From Symbiodinium sp. CCMP2592 (Eukaryota; Sar; Dinophyceae; Suessiales; Symbiodiniaceae): a DNA stretch of 64,000 nucleotides. Positions 1 to 11,907 of this stretch are shown here, piece after piece. The stretch covers positions 186,001-250,000 of the forward strand of contig CAJNDT010002057.1 of NCBI GenBank assembly GCA_905221615.1. The letters run 5' to 3'. The notes beneath the pieces are model-generated. The model made no database searches and was not told where the DNA came from. It saw nothing but the letters and a program-made list of their open reading frames with translations. Every line of letters begins with the position of its first letter. The first letter of the stretch is position 1. The translations under genes and the position numbers were made by a program.

Positions 1-1923
1 GGGGCCTGATTAATTAGAACAGGGTTTTGGGGCCCAAAAAAACTACTTTGCCTTTGATAAGGAAAAAACAAAATAGTATAGGTAATTTTTATGGTACCTA
101 TAGTAATACTCCCTTGTAATTGTACATCCTGGATTTATTCTTCGGGGTGTAGGGTTTTCACTCATGAACGCATGCGACAACAATCCTATAGGTCCTAAGC
201 ACCATCGAGGCATGTGTTCGTTCTCATGACTTGAAACATTTCGCGCGCGGACCCGCGCACTTTTGCGAATTTTCGCCGAGCTTCTGAACCCTCGTTTCGA
301 ACCCTCAGTTAAAGAAATCTCATAAAGCGGTTAGAATCCGAGAACCCCTACTAATGCAAATCTTGTGAGACCCTGCAATAACCACACACCCTCTTAGAGA
401 AAACGGACAGCACGGTATAGAACCTTACAGTACTATAACCCTTGCAGAGCCCTGCTACAATCGTGGCGGTTCAGACAACTGGTAACTGGACCTAAACCCT
501 GTAACCCCTAAGCCCCAAACCCTAAGCCGAAGAAAAGGACCCGCAAAAATCGCCGGAATCCTCGAACCTGACACGAATAGTCTTGAATCGTAGATAGACG
601 TTTCCTCAGTACGGGTCGGAACTCTCAAAGTAGACGGCTCGAGCTCCAGAATGGCCGTTCAGATAAAGGAAGAATATAGGCCGCTGCTCCAATAGGACCA
701 ACACGATGCTCTCCTCTCATTGGCTGCTGAATTCCCTGAGAACTTTCGCTTCTAGCGAAACCCGGAAATTTAACCGCTGAGCCCTAAACTCTAAACCGAC
801 ACCCGGAAGCCAAGGCCGCCAACCTACTCAGCTCCTCAGGTTTTCATGGGCCATTTCAACAGGACTCCGTGATGGTTAACCTTGCTCCCGGCGTTCTATA
901 GTGCTTTGTTTAGGTGGTTTGGCGTGATAAAGGTTATGGATGATTAGAGATGTTGCAATTCAGCTTAAAGCAGAAGCTGCAACAGCTGGCACGATGCTCG
1001 ATGCCACCGGCAGATAGATTGCGGTCCTGCGCATGCAGGGGTTGGCTTTTGGCACTGCGTTTCCGCGGTTCACATTTGAGCTTGTCGGGACTTGGGACTT
1101 GCTTTTGTTGAACGGTGTCGTCACTCGAGTTCGTTGCCGCTCGCACAAGTTGCACGACCGAGGCCTTATCTGCTCTCGACACGCCGCAAATCCCAAGAGC
1201 TGAATCTGTGCAACAAGTCTCTCCCAACATCCGGACCCAACAACAAAAACAGAAATGGCATACCATCTTCTGGTGGGACATATCCGAAAGCAGCCAACAG
1301 AGCTCATGCAGAACGTGCCTACAGCTGCATCGAAGCAGCAACACCTGCGGACAGTGAAGCGACAAAGGCAGGATGCGCTGAAACCTTGACTCTTGGGGTG
1401 TCATGCTCTGAGCTGTCCAAATGTTGAGAGAAGTCAAATCCCATGTTCCCCCAACGCGGATTCAAATGATTGCTTCCCCATGCTTATTCAGAAAAGCTAG
1501 TTCACGCATTAGTTGTGGAAGAGGCTTGCGCAGTGAATGCATACTCGTCGAGATGGCAGTGTGTCACCATCGTGAAAGAAAGCGTTAGCAGCACTTGCAA
1601 TAAATATCGAATGATCAAGATATGCATGCCAGAATGGGCCCAGAACCAAAGCATCCGACATCCGAGAAACCTCGGAGCTTTGCCAAGGCAGCCTCATGCA
1701 GTTCAATACACAGGGATGTGCTTTTACTCCACCGACTGAACTCGGCAGTCGCAAAACCAGTTCCTATTCATATCCGAAGTCTAAGTCTAAGAAACCGGGT
1801 CGGGTCTAAGAGCCCAATTCTAAGAACCCGCTGCCGTCACTGAGCCCTAAGCCTTTCATCCATAAATCTCAGACCCCAGTCTGGGCCGTTGAAGACATTT
1901 GGGTTTAGGGTTTAGGGTTTAGG
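1..1923. other. Spacer without recognised gene
   Basis: Degenerate telomere-like text near 480-540, 770-800 and 1840-1922. A unique-sequence block at about 950-1450 has overlapping open frames on both strands (the longest, minus, 167 codons) but no family signature and no AG|G exon pattern that I trust. Nothing else seen. Confidence 0.5.
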
Positions 1924-2024
1924 AATTATGGTCAGTTTTAAGTTTTGGGGTCCTTAATATAATACGGCACCTATACAGTATTTAGGGTACCCAAGAAGGG
2001 ACTCTGATTTTGACAACTACCCAT
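1924..2024. repeat. Hairpin element, family E (diverged copy)
   Basis: Right arm ttttgacaactaccca and the core ataatacggcaccta match the copies at 30414 and 52408; the left arm is degraded. Confidence 0.6.
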
Positions 2025-2149
2025 TTGAATCAGAGCCCGGATAATTCGCTGAACCCAACGAAGGCCTTCAGTATCCTCTGACTCCGAATCGGACCTGCCA
2101 TGATCTGGCGGCGACTGGAGCATGACCGTGAAGCCAGGAGAACTTGTGG

Positions 2150-2260
2150 TTAGCAGCTGCAATGGTGGTAGTGATCGTGGTCGTAGTGGCAGCAGCAGCA
2201 GTAGTAGTAGTCGTCGTACTAGTAGGAGCAATGGTAGCAGGTACGAGTAGCATCATTGTA
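2150..2260. repeat. Imperfect trinucleotide repeat (GTA/GCA/GTC types)
   Basis: Runs of gtagtagtag, agcagcagc and gtcgtcgt. Explains the low-complexity open frames here. Confidence 0.7.
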
Positions 2261-2442
2261 GCAGATGTGGTGCGGGCTTTGGTCCTCAACAAAGACATCC
2301 CACAAAAATCAGTGCACACTGCGGATCACAAGAATGGTATAGTCATGATACGGACTTGAAAACGCAGGTTCACGCGTATGTGGTATACTCAAGGGACGAT
2401 TCATCAGAGCTGGGAAAATATGATACACAAAATGAAGTCAGC

Positions 2443-2565
<123 letters not shown>

Positions 2566-3048
2566 CAGACGTAGAGAATCGTCGGCAGCAAGCGAATGAG
2601 GAACGCACTGTAAGCAAGGGCCTTCGATGTTCGGTGCACGGGTTTTCGGACGACTTCAGCCCAGGATGAGATGCAGGAGAAGTTCCTAGTGCCAAGCCCC
2701 ATGTTTTTCAGTTGCAGTCTCAGACTTCGAGGTTTTTTGCAGAACAGCACCCTAAACCCTGGACCCTAAACCTTTCCACAAGGTCCATATTGGATTGGGT
2801 TGGAGGGGCGGCCGAGACCCGAAGACTTGGCCTAAAGTGAGCGGCGGCGCCTCCCGGCCCGAGGGCTTAAGGAGCCGAGAAAAGGGTTTCTTTAAAGGGG
2901 TCCTTTAAATGGCTTTAGGGTTCCTTTAAAGGGATCCTTTAAAGAGGAGCCTATAAAGGGATCTGTAAGGGTACTTTAGCAAGTGGACGACCCAAGCTGT
3001 AGCCCGACTGCGGTACACAACACGTTTGCTGACTCCTGGTTTTCCACT
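2566..3048. other. Spacer with TTTAAAGG-rich text
   Basis: Repeated cctttaaaggg motifs at about 2890-2960, a degenerate relative of the TTTAGGG text. No gene seen. Confidence 0.5.
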
Positions 3049-3235
3049 CCCCAAACCCACCAACATCCTCCGCCACGAAGCAATCGCTCGCAACCGAGGC
3101 GTGTTCCCGAAAACCCACCCACAAATTTCACCACGAAGAGCTCCGTTGTAACTGTTGGGTGCCATTGAGAATCCACGAACAAGCTTCGCCGCGAAGAGGT
3201 CGATTGCAACCGGGGGAGGGCACCCGAAACCAAAA
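3049..3235. repeat. About 60-bp tandem repeat, three diverged copies
   Basis: Copies begin near 3056, 3113 and 3171, each with caccAACA..., a CGAAGmgmTC core and ...CCGAAAmCC at the end. Confidence 0.65.
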
Positions 3236-3569
3236 AACACCAACAAGTGGATTGAGAAATCAGACCCCCCGGTTTGAAATGCTCCACGAGCAAACGGTGT
3301 AAATATCTAACGATCTACTCTTCGACCTAGGCCACAGGTAACGAGGCACTCAAAACCTACACTTAAGCCCTTCAGGCCTGCCCCTGACGCCCTCAACACC
3401 TTGAGCCTGAAGCTTTAAGCCCTCAGCCCTTACCCTGCACCTTTATCTGAACCCCAGATTTCAGCCCTGAAGAACCCTACAACCCGATATCCTTTTTGAG
3501 GGTTCTTTATCTGAACCCCAGAGGCCCAGAGCTCAGCCCCCCAAAACCCCCCAAAACCCGCTATCCTAG

Positions 3570-3648
3570 CCCTGTAATAGTGACCATAAGGATTATATAG
3601 GATTATATTAGGGCCATATTATATTCCTATTATACCACTATTACAGGG
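3570..3648. repeat. Short hairpin element (singleton)
   Basis: Perfect 13-base inverted ends CCCTGTAATAGTG / CACTATTACAGGG around an AT-rich 53-bp core. MITE-like; no TSD identified. Confidence 0.8.
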
Positions 3649-4515
3649 TGGGGGCAGCTTCTAACCGATACCCTTTTTGAGGTTCTGACTCGTAGGTTCG
3701 CTTCCAGGCTTTGTGCCAAAGGTCCTTGAGCTCCGCGGTTGTTGGCTACTAAGGGGTTCAGGGTTTAGGCTTTAGGGTTCGAAGTTTAGGGTTCCTTCTT
3801 TAGGATTCAGGCTTCTAGGAATTAGTGGTTTAGGGCTTATATCGTGGTTTACATACAGGGTTCCTTCGCAACGTTGTATAGGATTTTCGGCGCTGCAACG
3901 GTTAATAGTCCTTAAGCTACGAGGCTTCAGTCATGTACCTATACAGTAGTAACTTTGGCCTCAAATGGGATCCTATGTCTATACAAGTAGGTGAAGTCAA
4001 AGTGTTCAACTATATGGGCACATGGACCCCTACCCTCCCAAAGAACCAAACTCTAAGCCTTCAGCCCTAATGAACCTAAACTCTCGACCTTCAACCCTCA
4101 ACCCTAAAACCCGAAACCTTCGTCCTTCAGGGGTCTAGGGCCTCATATAAGGTCCTTGAAAGCATAGGGTAAGCCTTCCACCCTAAACCTCAAATCCTAT
4201 ATGCTAAACCCTAAACTCTCAAACCTAAACCCGAAAACCCCGAAACCTCTCAACCCTTCAACCCCTAGACCCCTGAAGCCTAAACCGCTGAACCCGAAAA
4301 TGTTGAAACCCCTAAACCCCTAAACCCGACAACACCGAAACCTCAAACCTTGAAGCTCTCAACCCTTACCTTTGGTTATGGAAGAATGGTAGAAATAGAA
4401 GTTACAAATTATACCCCATTCCTCCATTCCCTACTAACCAAAGGTAAGTCAACCTCGCTCGGGAGTCCTCCTCCTTGGGAAGCAACGGCTCCACGGGCCT
4501 GGCTGGGAGCATCTT
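3649..4515. other. Degenerate telomere-like spacer
   Basis: TTTAGGG-type text about 3750-3870, switching to CCCTAAA-type text about 4050-4360, with a diverged family-D hairpin between (3930-4031). Confidence 0.6.
3930..4031. repeat. Hairpin element, family D (diverged copy)
   Basis: Left arm tcatgtacctatacagtag, right arm gggcacatggaccc; resembles copies at 10629, 12152, 36651 and 41411. Confidence 0.55.
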
Positions 4516-4624
4516 CCCAGAGAGCCCAATACCCTTTCATTAAGTAATATGGCTTAAATTATATAGGGCTTCATATTATGATTTAAGCTATATTCCTTAA
4601 TTAAGGGGTATTGGGCTGCCTGGG
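4516..4624. repeat. Hairpin element, family F
   Basis: Arms CCCAGAGAGCCCAATACCC / GGGGTATTGGGCTGCCTGGG; its interior is nearly identical to the copy at 21153-21261. Confidence 0.85.
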
Positions 4625-4927
4625 TTCCCGGCGTCAGAGGCTCGGGGTTTTAGGGTTTGAGGGTACAGGGTTGGTTTTGAGGGGGTTTAGTGGATTCGGG
4701 CTTAGGGATTTGGGGGTTTTTGGGGTTTAGGAACTTAAGGTTTAGGGGCTCAGGGCTCGCGGTTTAAGGTTGCAGATGTTTGGGGTTCAGGTGTTTAGGT
4801 GTGTAGGTTTATGGAAAGTTTATGGTGCTTGGGGTTTCAAGGTTTTAAGATTCAGGGCTTGGCGGGGACTCGGAGTTTAGGGCTTTAGGGTGCAGGGTCC
4901 CAACATCTCGGGGCTGGAAGTTGCCTA

Positions 4928-5041
4928 CAGTAGAAGCCCAAAAGTTGGAAACCCAATAGCTTCAACCCTTAAGAGTAATGTATAGGGAATCCCAGCACTA
5001 TTTGGCCTTAATCCGGTTTGCAATTTTATGGGGTTTACTGT
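4928..5041. repeat. Hairpin element, family G
   Basis: Left arm CAGTAGAAGCCCAAAAGTTG and core tatagggaatcccagca match the copy at 41584; the right arm is more decayed. Confidence 0.65.
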
Positions 5042-7741
5042 GCAGCAAGGGCTTTGGGTTTGGATTCGAGGGTGTACGGCATAGGCTCAGAATTTAGGGT
5101 AGAGGCGTGGGGCTGTAGGTTCGGTGTTTCTGGGGGTTCTCAGGGATTCAGGACTCGGGCTGGTTTGAAGGTTTGCTGTAGGGAAGACGGATTTACAGGG
5201 ATTTGAAGTGGGATTCGGGAGGTCCAGTGTAGGAGCCTTGAGACGCAGAAATGTCGTTTTAGCGAACATTATTAATGTAGTTACTTAGCAACCATGAGGA
5301 TAGTGCCCCAATTGTTTCGACCCTTTGTTAGGTTGAAGGTTCAGAGTTGAAAAAACGAGTTTATGTGGAAACTCAAAGCTTGAGGGTTTGAAGATGTTGC
5401 TGTAGCCAAGGATCTGGAGGGATTTGCGTAGGGGTTTGGGGTTCAGGGGGCTCCGGCAGTTAGTTTTAGTTCAGCTTCTTGGCTCGGGGACTCTTGCATA
5501 TAGGGTTAGGAAACTTTGCCACGGATCTAAAAAAACAGTGTCCTCTCATTCTGAATCGGACATGACGGTTAGGACGGTTAGGATGCTTTACTGTTTGGCC
5601 GTGCTGATTCAACACTACGACTGCTGCTGTCTGCAATTAGCGCACAGGCTCGCGGCCAAAACAAGACATTTGGGGCTTACGTGTTGTTGGTGTCTCATGC
5701 GGTTCGACAAGAACCCTCTATCAAAAACCCGAGCGCCCTAAACCTTACGAAACCCTAAACCCGAAACAACCCTAATAAAGACTAAAATGCACTAAATCCT
5801 TTATACACAACCCTGCACCTTACATACCCCAGCCGTGCTTTTCTGGGCTGCACTGGCTTCGGCTGCGCGCGGAAGTTGCATGGAAGCCCAGCCACGACCT
5901 CCAGCTACCTCTGAAAATACAGCAGCCTTGGTATTCAGAATAGGGTTCCTTTAAGGCTTCTGTAAATGGTCGCTATAAGGGTTCGATGATGGAGGTGCTT
6001 AGAGCAATATTGTGTAAGTTTTTTTGGGGGGTATGTTATCGTATTTCGAATACGGAAACCTGAGGAATAGTAGTACTAGTCTTGAGTTGTCTACAGAACT
6101 GATTGGCTGGGCTTTGTAAGTTTTAGGGTATTCGGGTGCTCTATAGGTTCTGAAATGATTTGAAGCGAGGGTTTTCAGAAACTTAAGTGTGTGTCGTTGT
6201 TAGGAGGAGGGCTTTGTTTCGATGCTTTCGGTGGTGGTTCGCATCTAATCACCCTGAAACTCTGGTAAGTGGCGGAGGTTAGAGGTTCAGGGTTTCAAGT
6301 TGCCTTTTCGTCGCAGGGCTGCTTGACCCTAACGACTTAGCCGCTGCAGCAAAGGGGGTTAAGGGCTGGAGTCTTGCAGTTGGTGGAGCCTCGGGCTGAA
6401 CTTTAATATCTATAGGCAAACAAGAGCCCTTTACTTCATAAAAGCGCTTTATAATCATCAGAACAAGGCTTTAATGGTGGCACATTACGGTCTGATGTTT
6501 TGCAGGATCCCTCGGGGAAAAAAGACTATTTAGCTACTCAAGGCTTCTACACTACTGGTTCAACTGCAACTGTCACCCGCAGAAATTCTGGGCATGATTT
6601 ATGGCTGATCCAGCTGCGGTGCATTGGTGCATACTTCTGACTTAAGGTATTGGTGGACAAGTTGTTCTAGCGAGATTCTGGCGTGTGCCTCAGGTTGATA
6701 TAAATTGGATGTGCAGCTCCGGGAGGTACTTGGAGGCCGTGGAGAAGCCTGTGAATTTGCACGAATCTGCACCCCTTCAACTCGTGCAGCGAGAACGAAT
6801 TGCTAGCATCTTCAGTTTCACCCGGCCGTCACAGCTCATTCCAATTACCTATGCTCATGAAAGTCCACCTAAAAGCAATAAGTACGCTGCGACACATGAA
6901 GCCCTAGACCCTCCATCTAAGCCTATTTGATCCTGATTCAATATTTTCGGACTATGTACCCCTACTTGAAGGTACAATATCTGATGTGTGGAGCAGCTGC
7001 CTTTTCTTGTCGTAACGGCCCACAACTGAAGCACACCCGCCACGATTTGATACTTTGGTACAAGGCGCAAGCCTATGTGCGCAGCAGTGAAACTCAACTC
7101 AGCGTCCTGCGTTCAGAGCGCAACGAGACAGAAGGGACAAGGTCTCCCCGTAATTTGAATCACACAATAATAGGTACAGGGCAAATTCAGACAACGTCCG
7201 AGAGGAATGAGACGAGACGGGCTCCGAATACAACGTAATTACTAAACCTCCCGTGAGAAACAAGCCGGTTTGTCCCCTAAGACTTACTTACACCCATAAA
7301 TTTTGAAGCCCCCAAACGGCATGTCTGCATGCTCTGCATGATGCAGATCTCTTTCCAAATCCGGCCCCAGCATTACATTGCCCAATGCGGGCAAAAAGCC
7401 GGGGCCGAAACCCAAAAGAGTAGCATTACAAATCATTCCGACCCCTGAAAGAGCCGGAAACATAATCAAGAGCGCTGAAGGAGTAGTAGTACTAAATGAC
7501 TCGACCCTCACACCCCCGGAAGCTTTGTTTGCAGAAGTGCGAAGTGCAGAAGCCTGCTGGCTGTCAGTCTACAACCCGAAAAAGCTTGTAATGGTTTAAA
7601 AGTTGAATGCTTGGGGCTGAATGCTGAATTTTCAAAGTTTACTAGAATGGTTCTATTCTATATGGGAGTCTAGGGTAGAGGACAGCGAGAGGCCAGCAAG
7701 CAGGGTCTGCATGAGAGCCCGCAGCCTCGAGGACTGCATAA
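5042..7741. other. Spacer without recognised gene
   Basis: TTTAGGG-type text to about 5480 and scattered later; unique-looking blocks at about 5820-5940 and 6600-7260 with short open frames. The first has an AG|G-bounded minus-strand frame but nothing identifies it. No gene called. Confidence 0.45.
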
Positions 7742-7841
7742 CCAAAGGGTCCTAACTACCGATATGTAGGGATTCTATATTCGGAATTACTATTATGATC
7801 CAGGGAAGTATCCCCCATAACGGTACATAGGATCCTTTGGG
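7742..7841. repeat. Hairpin element, family C
   Basis: Arms CCAAAGGGTCCTAA / AGGATCCTTTGGG, core ggaattactattatgatcca shared with 34528 and 43228. Confidence 0.85.
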
Positions 7842-8065
7842 ATATTGGAGATGTGCTGGAGTCTTAAGCCACGACGCGTTGAGGGCTTATTTTAAGCATA
7901 TTCGTTGGAGCATCTGTTCGGGTGCTGGGCTTGCTTGACTGTCTTCAGTGTATCCAGGTTCTGATGTTATGGTGGAATGGGCCGCTGCACATGACTCGGT
8001 GCCACAGTGCTCCGGCAATCTGCGATGTCCCGCGTGCGAGGAGAACGTCGTATTTTGTTGTTTGG

Positions 8066-8067
<2 letters not shown>

Positions 8068-8126
<59 letters not shown>

Positions 8127-8148
8127 TTATTTATTTATTCATTTATTT
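8068..8148. repeat. Compound microsatellite (TC)n(TA)n(TTTA)n
   Basis: tctctctct, then tatatata, then atttatttattcattta. Open frames across it are repeat translations. Confidence 0.9.
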
Positions 8149-10628
8149 GAGGGCGCAAGGGGGGTCCTGGAAGATTGCGATTTAAGACCTTGCAGTCAGA
8201 ACCCTCAAGTCGCCAGGGTCCTGCATGGTTTTTCTTTTCGGGCGATCAAGTTTGACTGTGAAAAAAGAAACCATTACCCATTATAAGGAACATACCATAG
8301 TTCCCATAGTTTAGAGTCCTTAGGGTCATGCAGGATTTTGTCCATCAGCAGTAGGTTGGCCCTTTGAAGCCTCTGAAAAATGTTCGTAAATAGGGTCCTA
8401 TTGAGCCCAATAATTAGGGGAAAATGTAACATGTCCCGAAGGCCTGCCTAGAGGAATGACCTTACACCCTAAGCACTGGACCCTAAACAATAACCTTCAG
8501 GAACCCGCCGACTTTCGACCGAAGATTGAACGTTCTGCATGTGCAGCAAAGTGCACGAACATCCCATGCTCGAAACCCCGTGCTAGACTAGCTGCACTAC
8601 CCGGTGGACTCCGAATGTCTCTGATCGCATTGCGGCACATCTACAGTCCTTTGCACAAAACCCCAGGAGTGTAAGAGCCAACACGATTTGCGACACAACC
8701 TGAAATGGCAACTCTCGTAACAGTAACTTGCGTGCTGGGCAAGGCCAAGATGCTGAAAACCCACATCACCGACACCAACATTTCTCCAAGGAGACACAAA
8801 ACAATAACATTGGTGTCTTGCTCTCCCACCCCATTGCTCCGTGCCTTCACTTCGCCCGGCGCTTGGCATTTCCTGACACCCGTGACCCAGAAACTCAACC
8901 GGAAGATCCAAGCCCTCACTTCTCACGCGCTATATACATCTAACCCTATATAAGGATCCAAAGGACCTTATTACTGGATGCGTGGCTTTAAAATCGTAGT
9001 TTTGTGGGCAGTTTTTGGGAGAGTATGTGATGATGAGGAACTTGGACCATTAGGGTAACCGCACAGGCTGTACAGGGGAGTGCAGACTCCAGTTGTCAAG
9101 GAATACACGCCAGCGATCAATCATGACCCCCCCATCACCATGATTACTACGCTTAGCTTGTCGGATCAATAAGGGAGCGGCATTCTTGAGTAAACAGCAA
9201 ACGGAATCGTGTGCCAAACCTACTCTTGACAGTCAACTGTTCTGTTTTCGGGTGCACCGCGTGCTAGCAAGCCTCTCAACCCAATTGCCGAACCCTGGTC
9301 ATGAGCTCCACACTACCCAGCACTACACGCCCCCTCCTCCCGAACCCAAGTCTCAACCCAGAATTCCTATGTAACCCCTGATTTCCAAACCCTGACCTCT
9401 AGCTTCTAAACTCTCTACCAGGCCGCTGATGAGAAACGTGTCAAAAAACCCTAAACCTTACCTAAACCCCAAACAAGCTAGTGAACGTCGGTCCAAATAA
9501 TGGCTCAACACCTATAAAAGGCTGTTTTGTATTTGTCTATATACTTGCGGGATCCAGGTAAGCAGTATCGAAACCCTAAACCCAAACCTGATAAGCCACT
9601 ACACCCTGAAACCCAAATATCTTTAGGTACCTGGAGGGCCCTGAAGCGGCAGCGGCCGCTTTCCGCCAGCCGCTGGCTCCTGCTTAATTAGAGGACGCTG
9701 GGTGAGACGGGAGCGGGGTTCGGGTTTTGGGGTTCAGGGTTTAGGGTTTAGGGTTTAGGGTTCAGGCATTGGGGCTCAGGGTTTGGGGATTCGGGTTTAG
9801 GGTTCAGGGTTTTGCGGCTGGCGGTTGCTCCTCGCTCTTGTCCTCGTAGTTGTTGTTGCGCAAAGGAGATCATGGTGTTTTGGGGCTGAAGGACTTAGGG
9901 CTGAGAATGGCTGAGGGCTGCTTTTGGCGAAGAAACTCTTTACCGCCGAGGAGAAATGAGGTCCACAGAAATGCATCACCAGGGCCGCATTCGTGGAATG
10001 AGGGCTCTCAGGATGAACAGTGATTTCGATACCCCAAAACTACAAGGCATTGAACAGTTTAGGATTTTTAGGGCTTTGTCTCTGAGGTTGAGGATTCAGG
10101 GTTTAAGGATTAAGGTTTAGGATCTTTGGGTTCCATTTGACTGAAAGATGTCGGAGGCTGCAGTTTCCCTGTAGTCGCAAAGGTCCCTGGCCCAGAAAGG
10201 TCAACCTCAAAATCGTGGTGGGGCCATCAATGAAGCCCACCTATCCTCTCTATTGTCGTTCTTTCTTAGGGCTACCTTATAGGATCCTGGTTTGATATAG
10301 GGTTTAACACAAAAAGGAACTACACCGGAGACTACCGGCAACGTCTCAAGAACAGCTACTCAGCTGTAAGATACTGCCAGACCCGATCCAGGATCCCTGG
10401 GCTTCGAGACGTGGAAACTATCCCCCCTTAGAACCATAATTAGTAAGAAAACATTTTAAGTATTCTCTTGGGTTTTATATGAACAAAAATAATTGCTAAG
10501 GCGACTCTAGGTAAAGGGCGGGAAGCAAAGCAAAAGAGCCGAGCCTGAGTGCTCTCCGTGCCACGCGAGACCTTGGGGCTCGAGTTAGGACCATGTATCT
10601 ACGTGGCTTATGTACCCTGGCTCTTTGA
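8149..10628. other. Spacer without recognised gene
   Basis: A unique block at about 8460-8940 has several overlapping open frames of 70-110 codons without any family signature. Telomere-like text near 9350-9480 and 9560-9620 (CCCTAAA) and 9715-9815 (TTTAGGG, including three perfect tandem units). Between them, 9650-9690 has an exon-like minus-strand frame (AG|GAG ... CAG|GGC) in the same flank arrangement as SMC4 exons. It may belong to another gene but is unproven. Confidence 0.4.
10255..10345. repeat. Hairpin element, family I (diverged)
   Basis: Core accttataggatcctg and right arm aggaactacaccggagact, shared with 11038, 44321 and 52228. Confidence 0.6.
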
Positions 10629-10697
10629 GGGTCCATGTACCCTTACAGTACATACTTTGGTCCTGAAGTACCTATATACATATATATATATATGTAC

Positions 10698-10758
<61 letters not shown>

Positions 10759-10771
10759 ACATGGGCCCTTA
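10629..10771. repeat. Hairpin element, family D, with a (TA)n core
   Basis: Left arm GGGTCCATGTACCCTTACAG, right arm ccacatgggccctta. A long TA microsatellite (about 10672-10755) occupies the centre. Confidence 0.65.
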
Positions 10772-11037
10772 GGGGACGCGGCTTATGGGGCCTGGGGAAT
10801 GTAAGGCCTTTGGTGGAGACTTCACGCGCCACGAGATCCACTACGTGGACTTTAAGGCAGGTACTGTACCAAGTATGCCGGATAAATGCTTTGGGTATGC
10901 AGGGCTTGAGCTTCAGCATTCCGGCAGACCCTGCAAGGGAGAGCGGGGGTGGTAGCAACTACCCCACACGCTGAGACAGCGGAGACCGTGTTGCGGAGAA
11001 CTGGCTTTCAAGGGCCATTGGGTTTCGGGCCTCACCT

Positions 11038-11128
11038 ATAGTCGCCATTGCAGTTTAGTTTTTGGTTGCCTTATGGGATCCTGAACTTGCAAATACTTTA
11101 ACTGACAATGGAACTACAACGGAGACTG
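11038..11128. repeat. Hairpin element, family I
   Basis: Arms agtcgccattgcagttta / aactacaacggagact, core gccttatgggatcctga. Confidence 0.7.
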
Positions 11129-11815
11129 GGTAGGGTGTAGGCTCCAGCCAGATTGGCAGCATTCAAAATGGTAGGTCTTTGGGTAATACTCTAGCCCAAT
11201 GTGCTATCCTTAAATATCCTAAACCGCAAGGTACTTTGAACACAGCAAGAGGATGCCATGGCAACTTACTATACTTGTTTGTTAGCCTGCTAGTGTTGCT
11301 AGAAGAACAGACAAGTTTCAGAATCATATAGACCTATTTTCTCCATTCAATAGGTATACATTCTGTTTGATGGACCACCACTAACATCAGTTGTTGATGA
11401 CGGACAGTGCCCGTGAATGCAACGCCTTGTCAACCAAAGCTTGCATCGCGAAAACACGTACTACTGACGAGCAAACTGATAAACAGACTTGGGGGGTCAA
11501 GGATCTTAGGCTCCTTAGAACTATGAAAAACCACGGTATACCCCGTATCATTTATACTGCTGGCTTTTGTCCGTTGGCAATACGACAGGATCTTCATACC
11601 CTGTTGTTACACCGAGAAGAACCTCCCTGTACAGTCACAGAGAGCGAGAGAGAGCCATAGACATAGAGAGAGATACATACGGATGTATGTGTATCATGTG
11701 TATATGTACATGTATATGTATAATATATATATATATATATGTATACACAAACGTGTACATCTAGATAGACAGGCAGACGGATAGACGGATATGACAGACC
11801 GAAGTCTCGCTCAGA

Positions 11816-11907
11816 TTACCCTGCTGCACATAAATAGGACCAGGCTGCATCAAAGCCGGAAGGATTGATAGCTATGGATTTGGAGACGTCGAGTGTCTTG
11901 TAGATGC
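11816..11907 (-). CDS. SMC4: SMC4 last exon and stop codon
   Basis: Reads (G)IYKTLDVSKSIAINPSGFD then AAWSYLCAAG and TAA at 11816-11818. G-I-Y-K-T followed by S-K-S-I-x-I-N-P is the usual SMC4 C terminus; the last dozen residues are not conserved. No clear polyadenylation signal is visible downstream, as is common in dinoflagellates. Confidence 0.94.

Noticed and set aside
8068-8186. Tyr-Ile repeat peptides, also at 10549-10974 and 28815-29126
   Set aside because: Readings of TA/TC microsatellites.
9720-9815. A chromosome end
   Set aside because: Telomere-like runs are short, degenerate, in both orientations and spread through the whole window, so they are interstitial.
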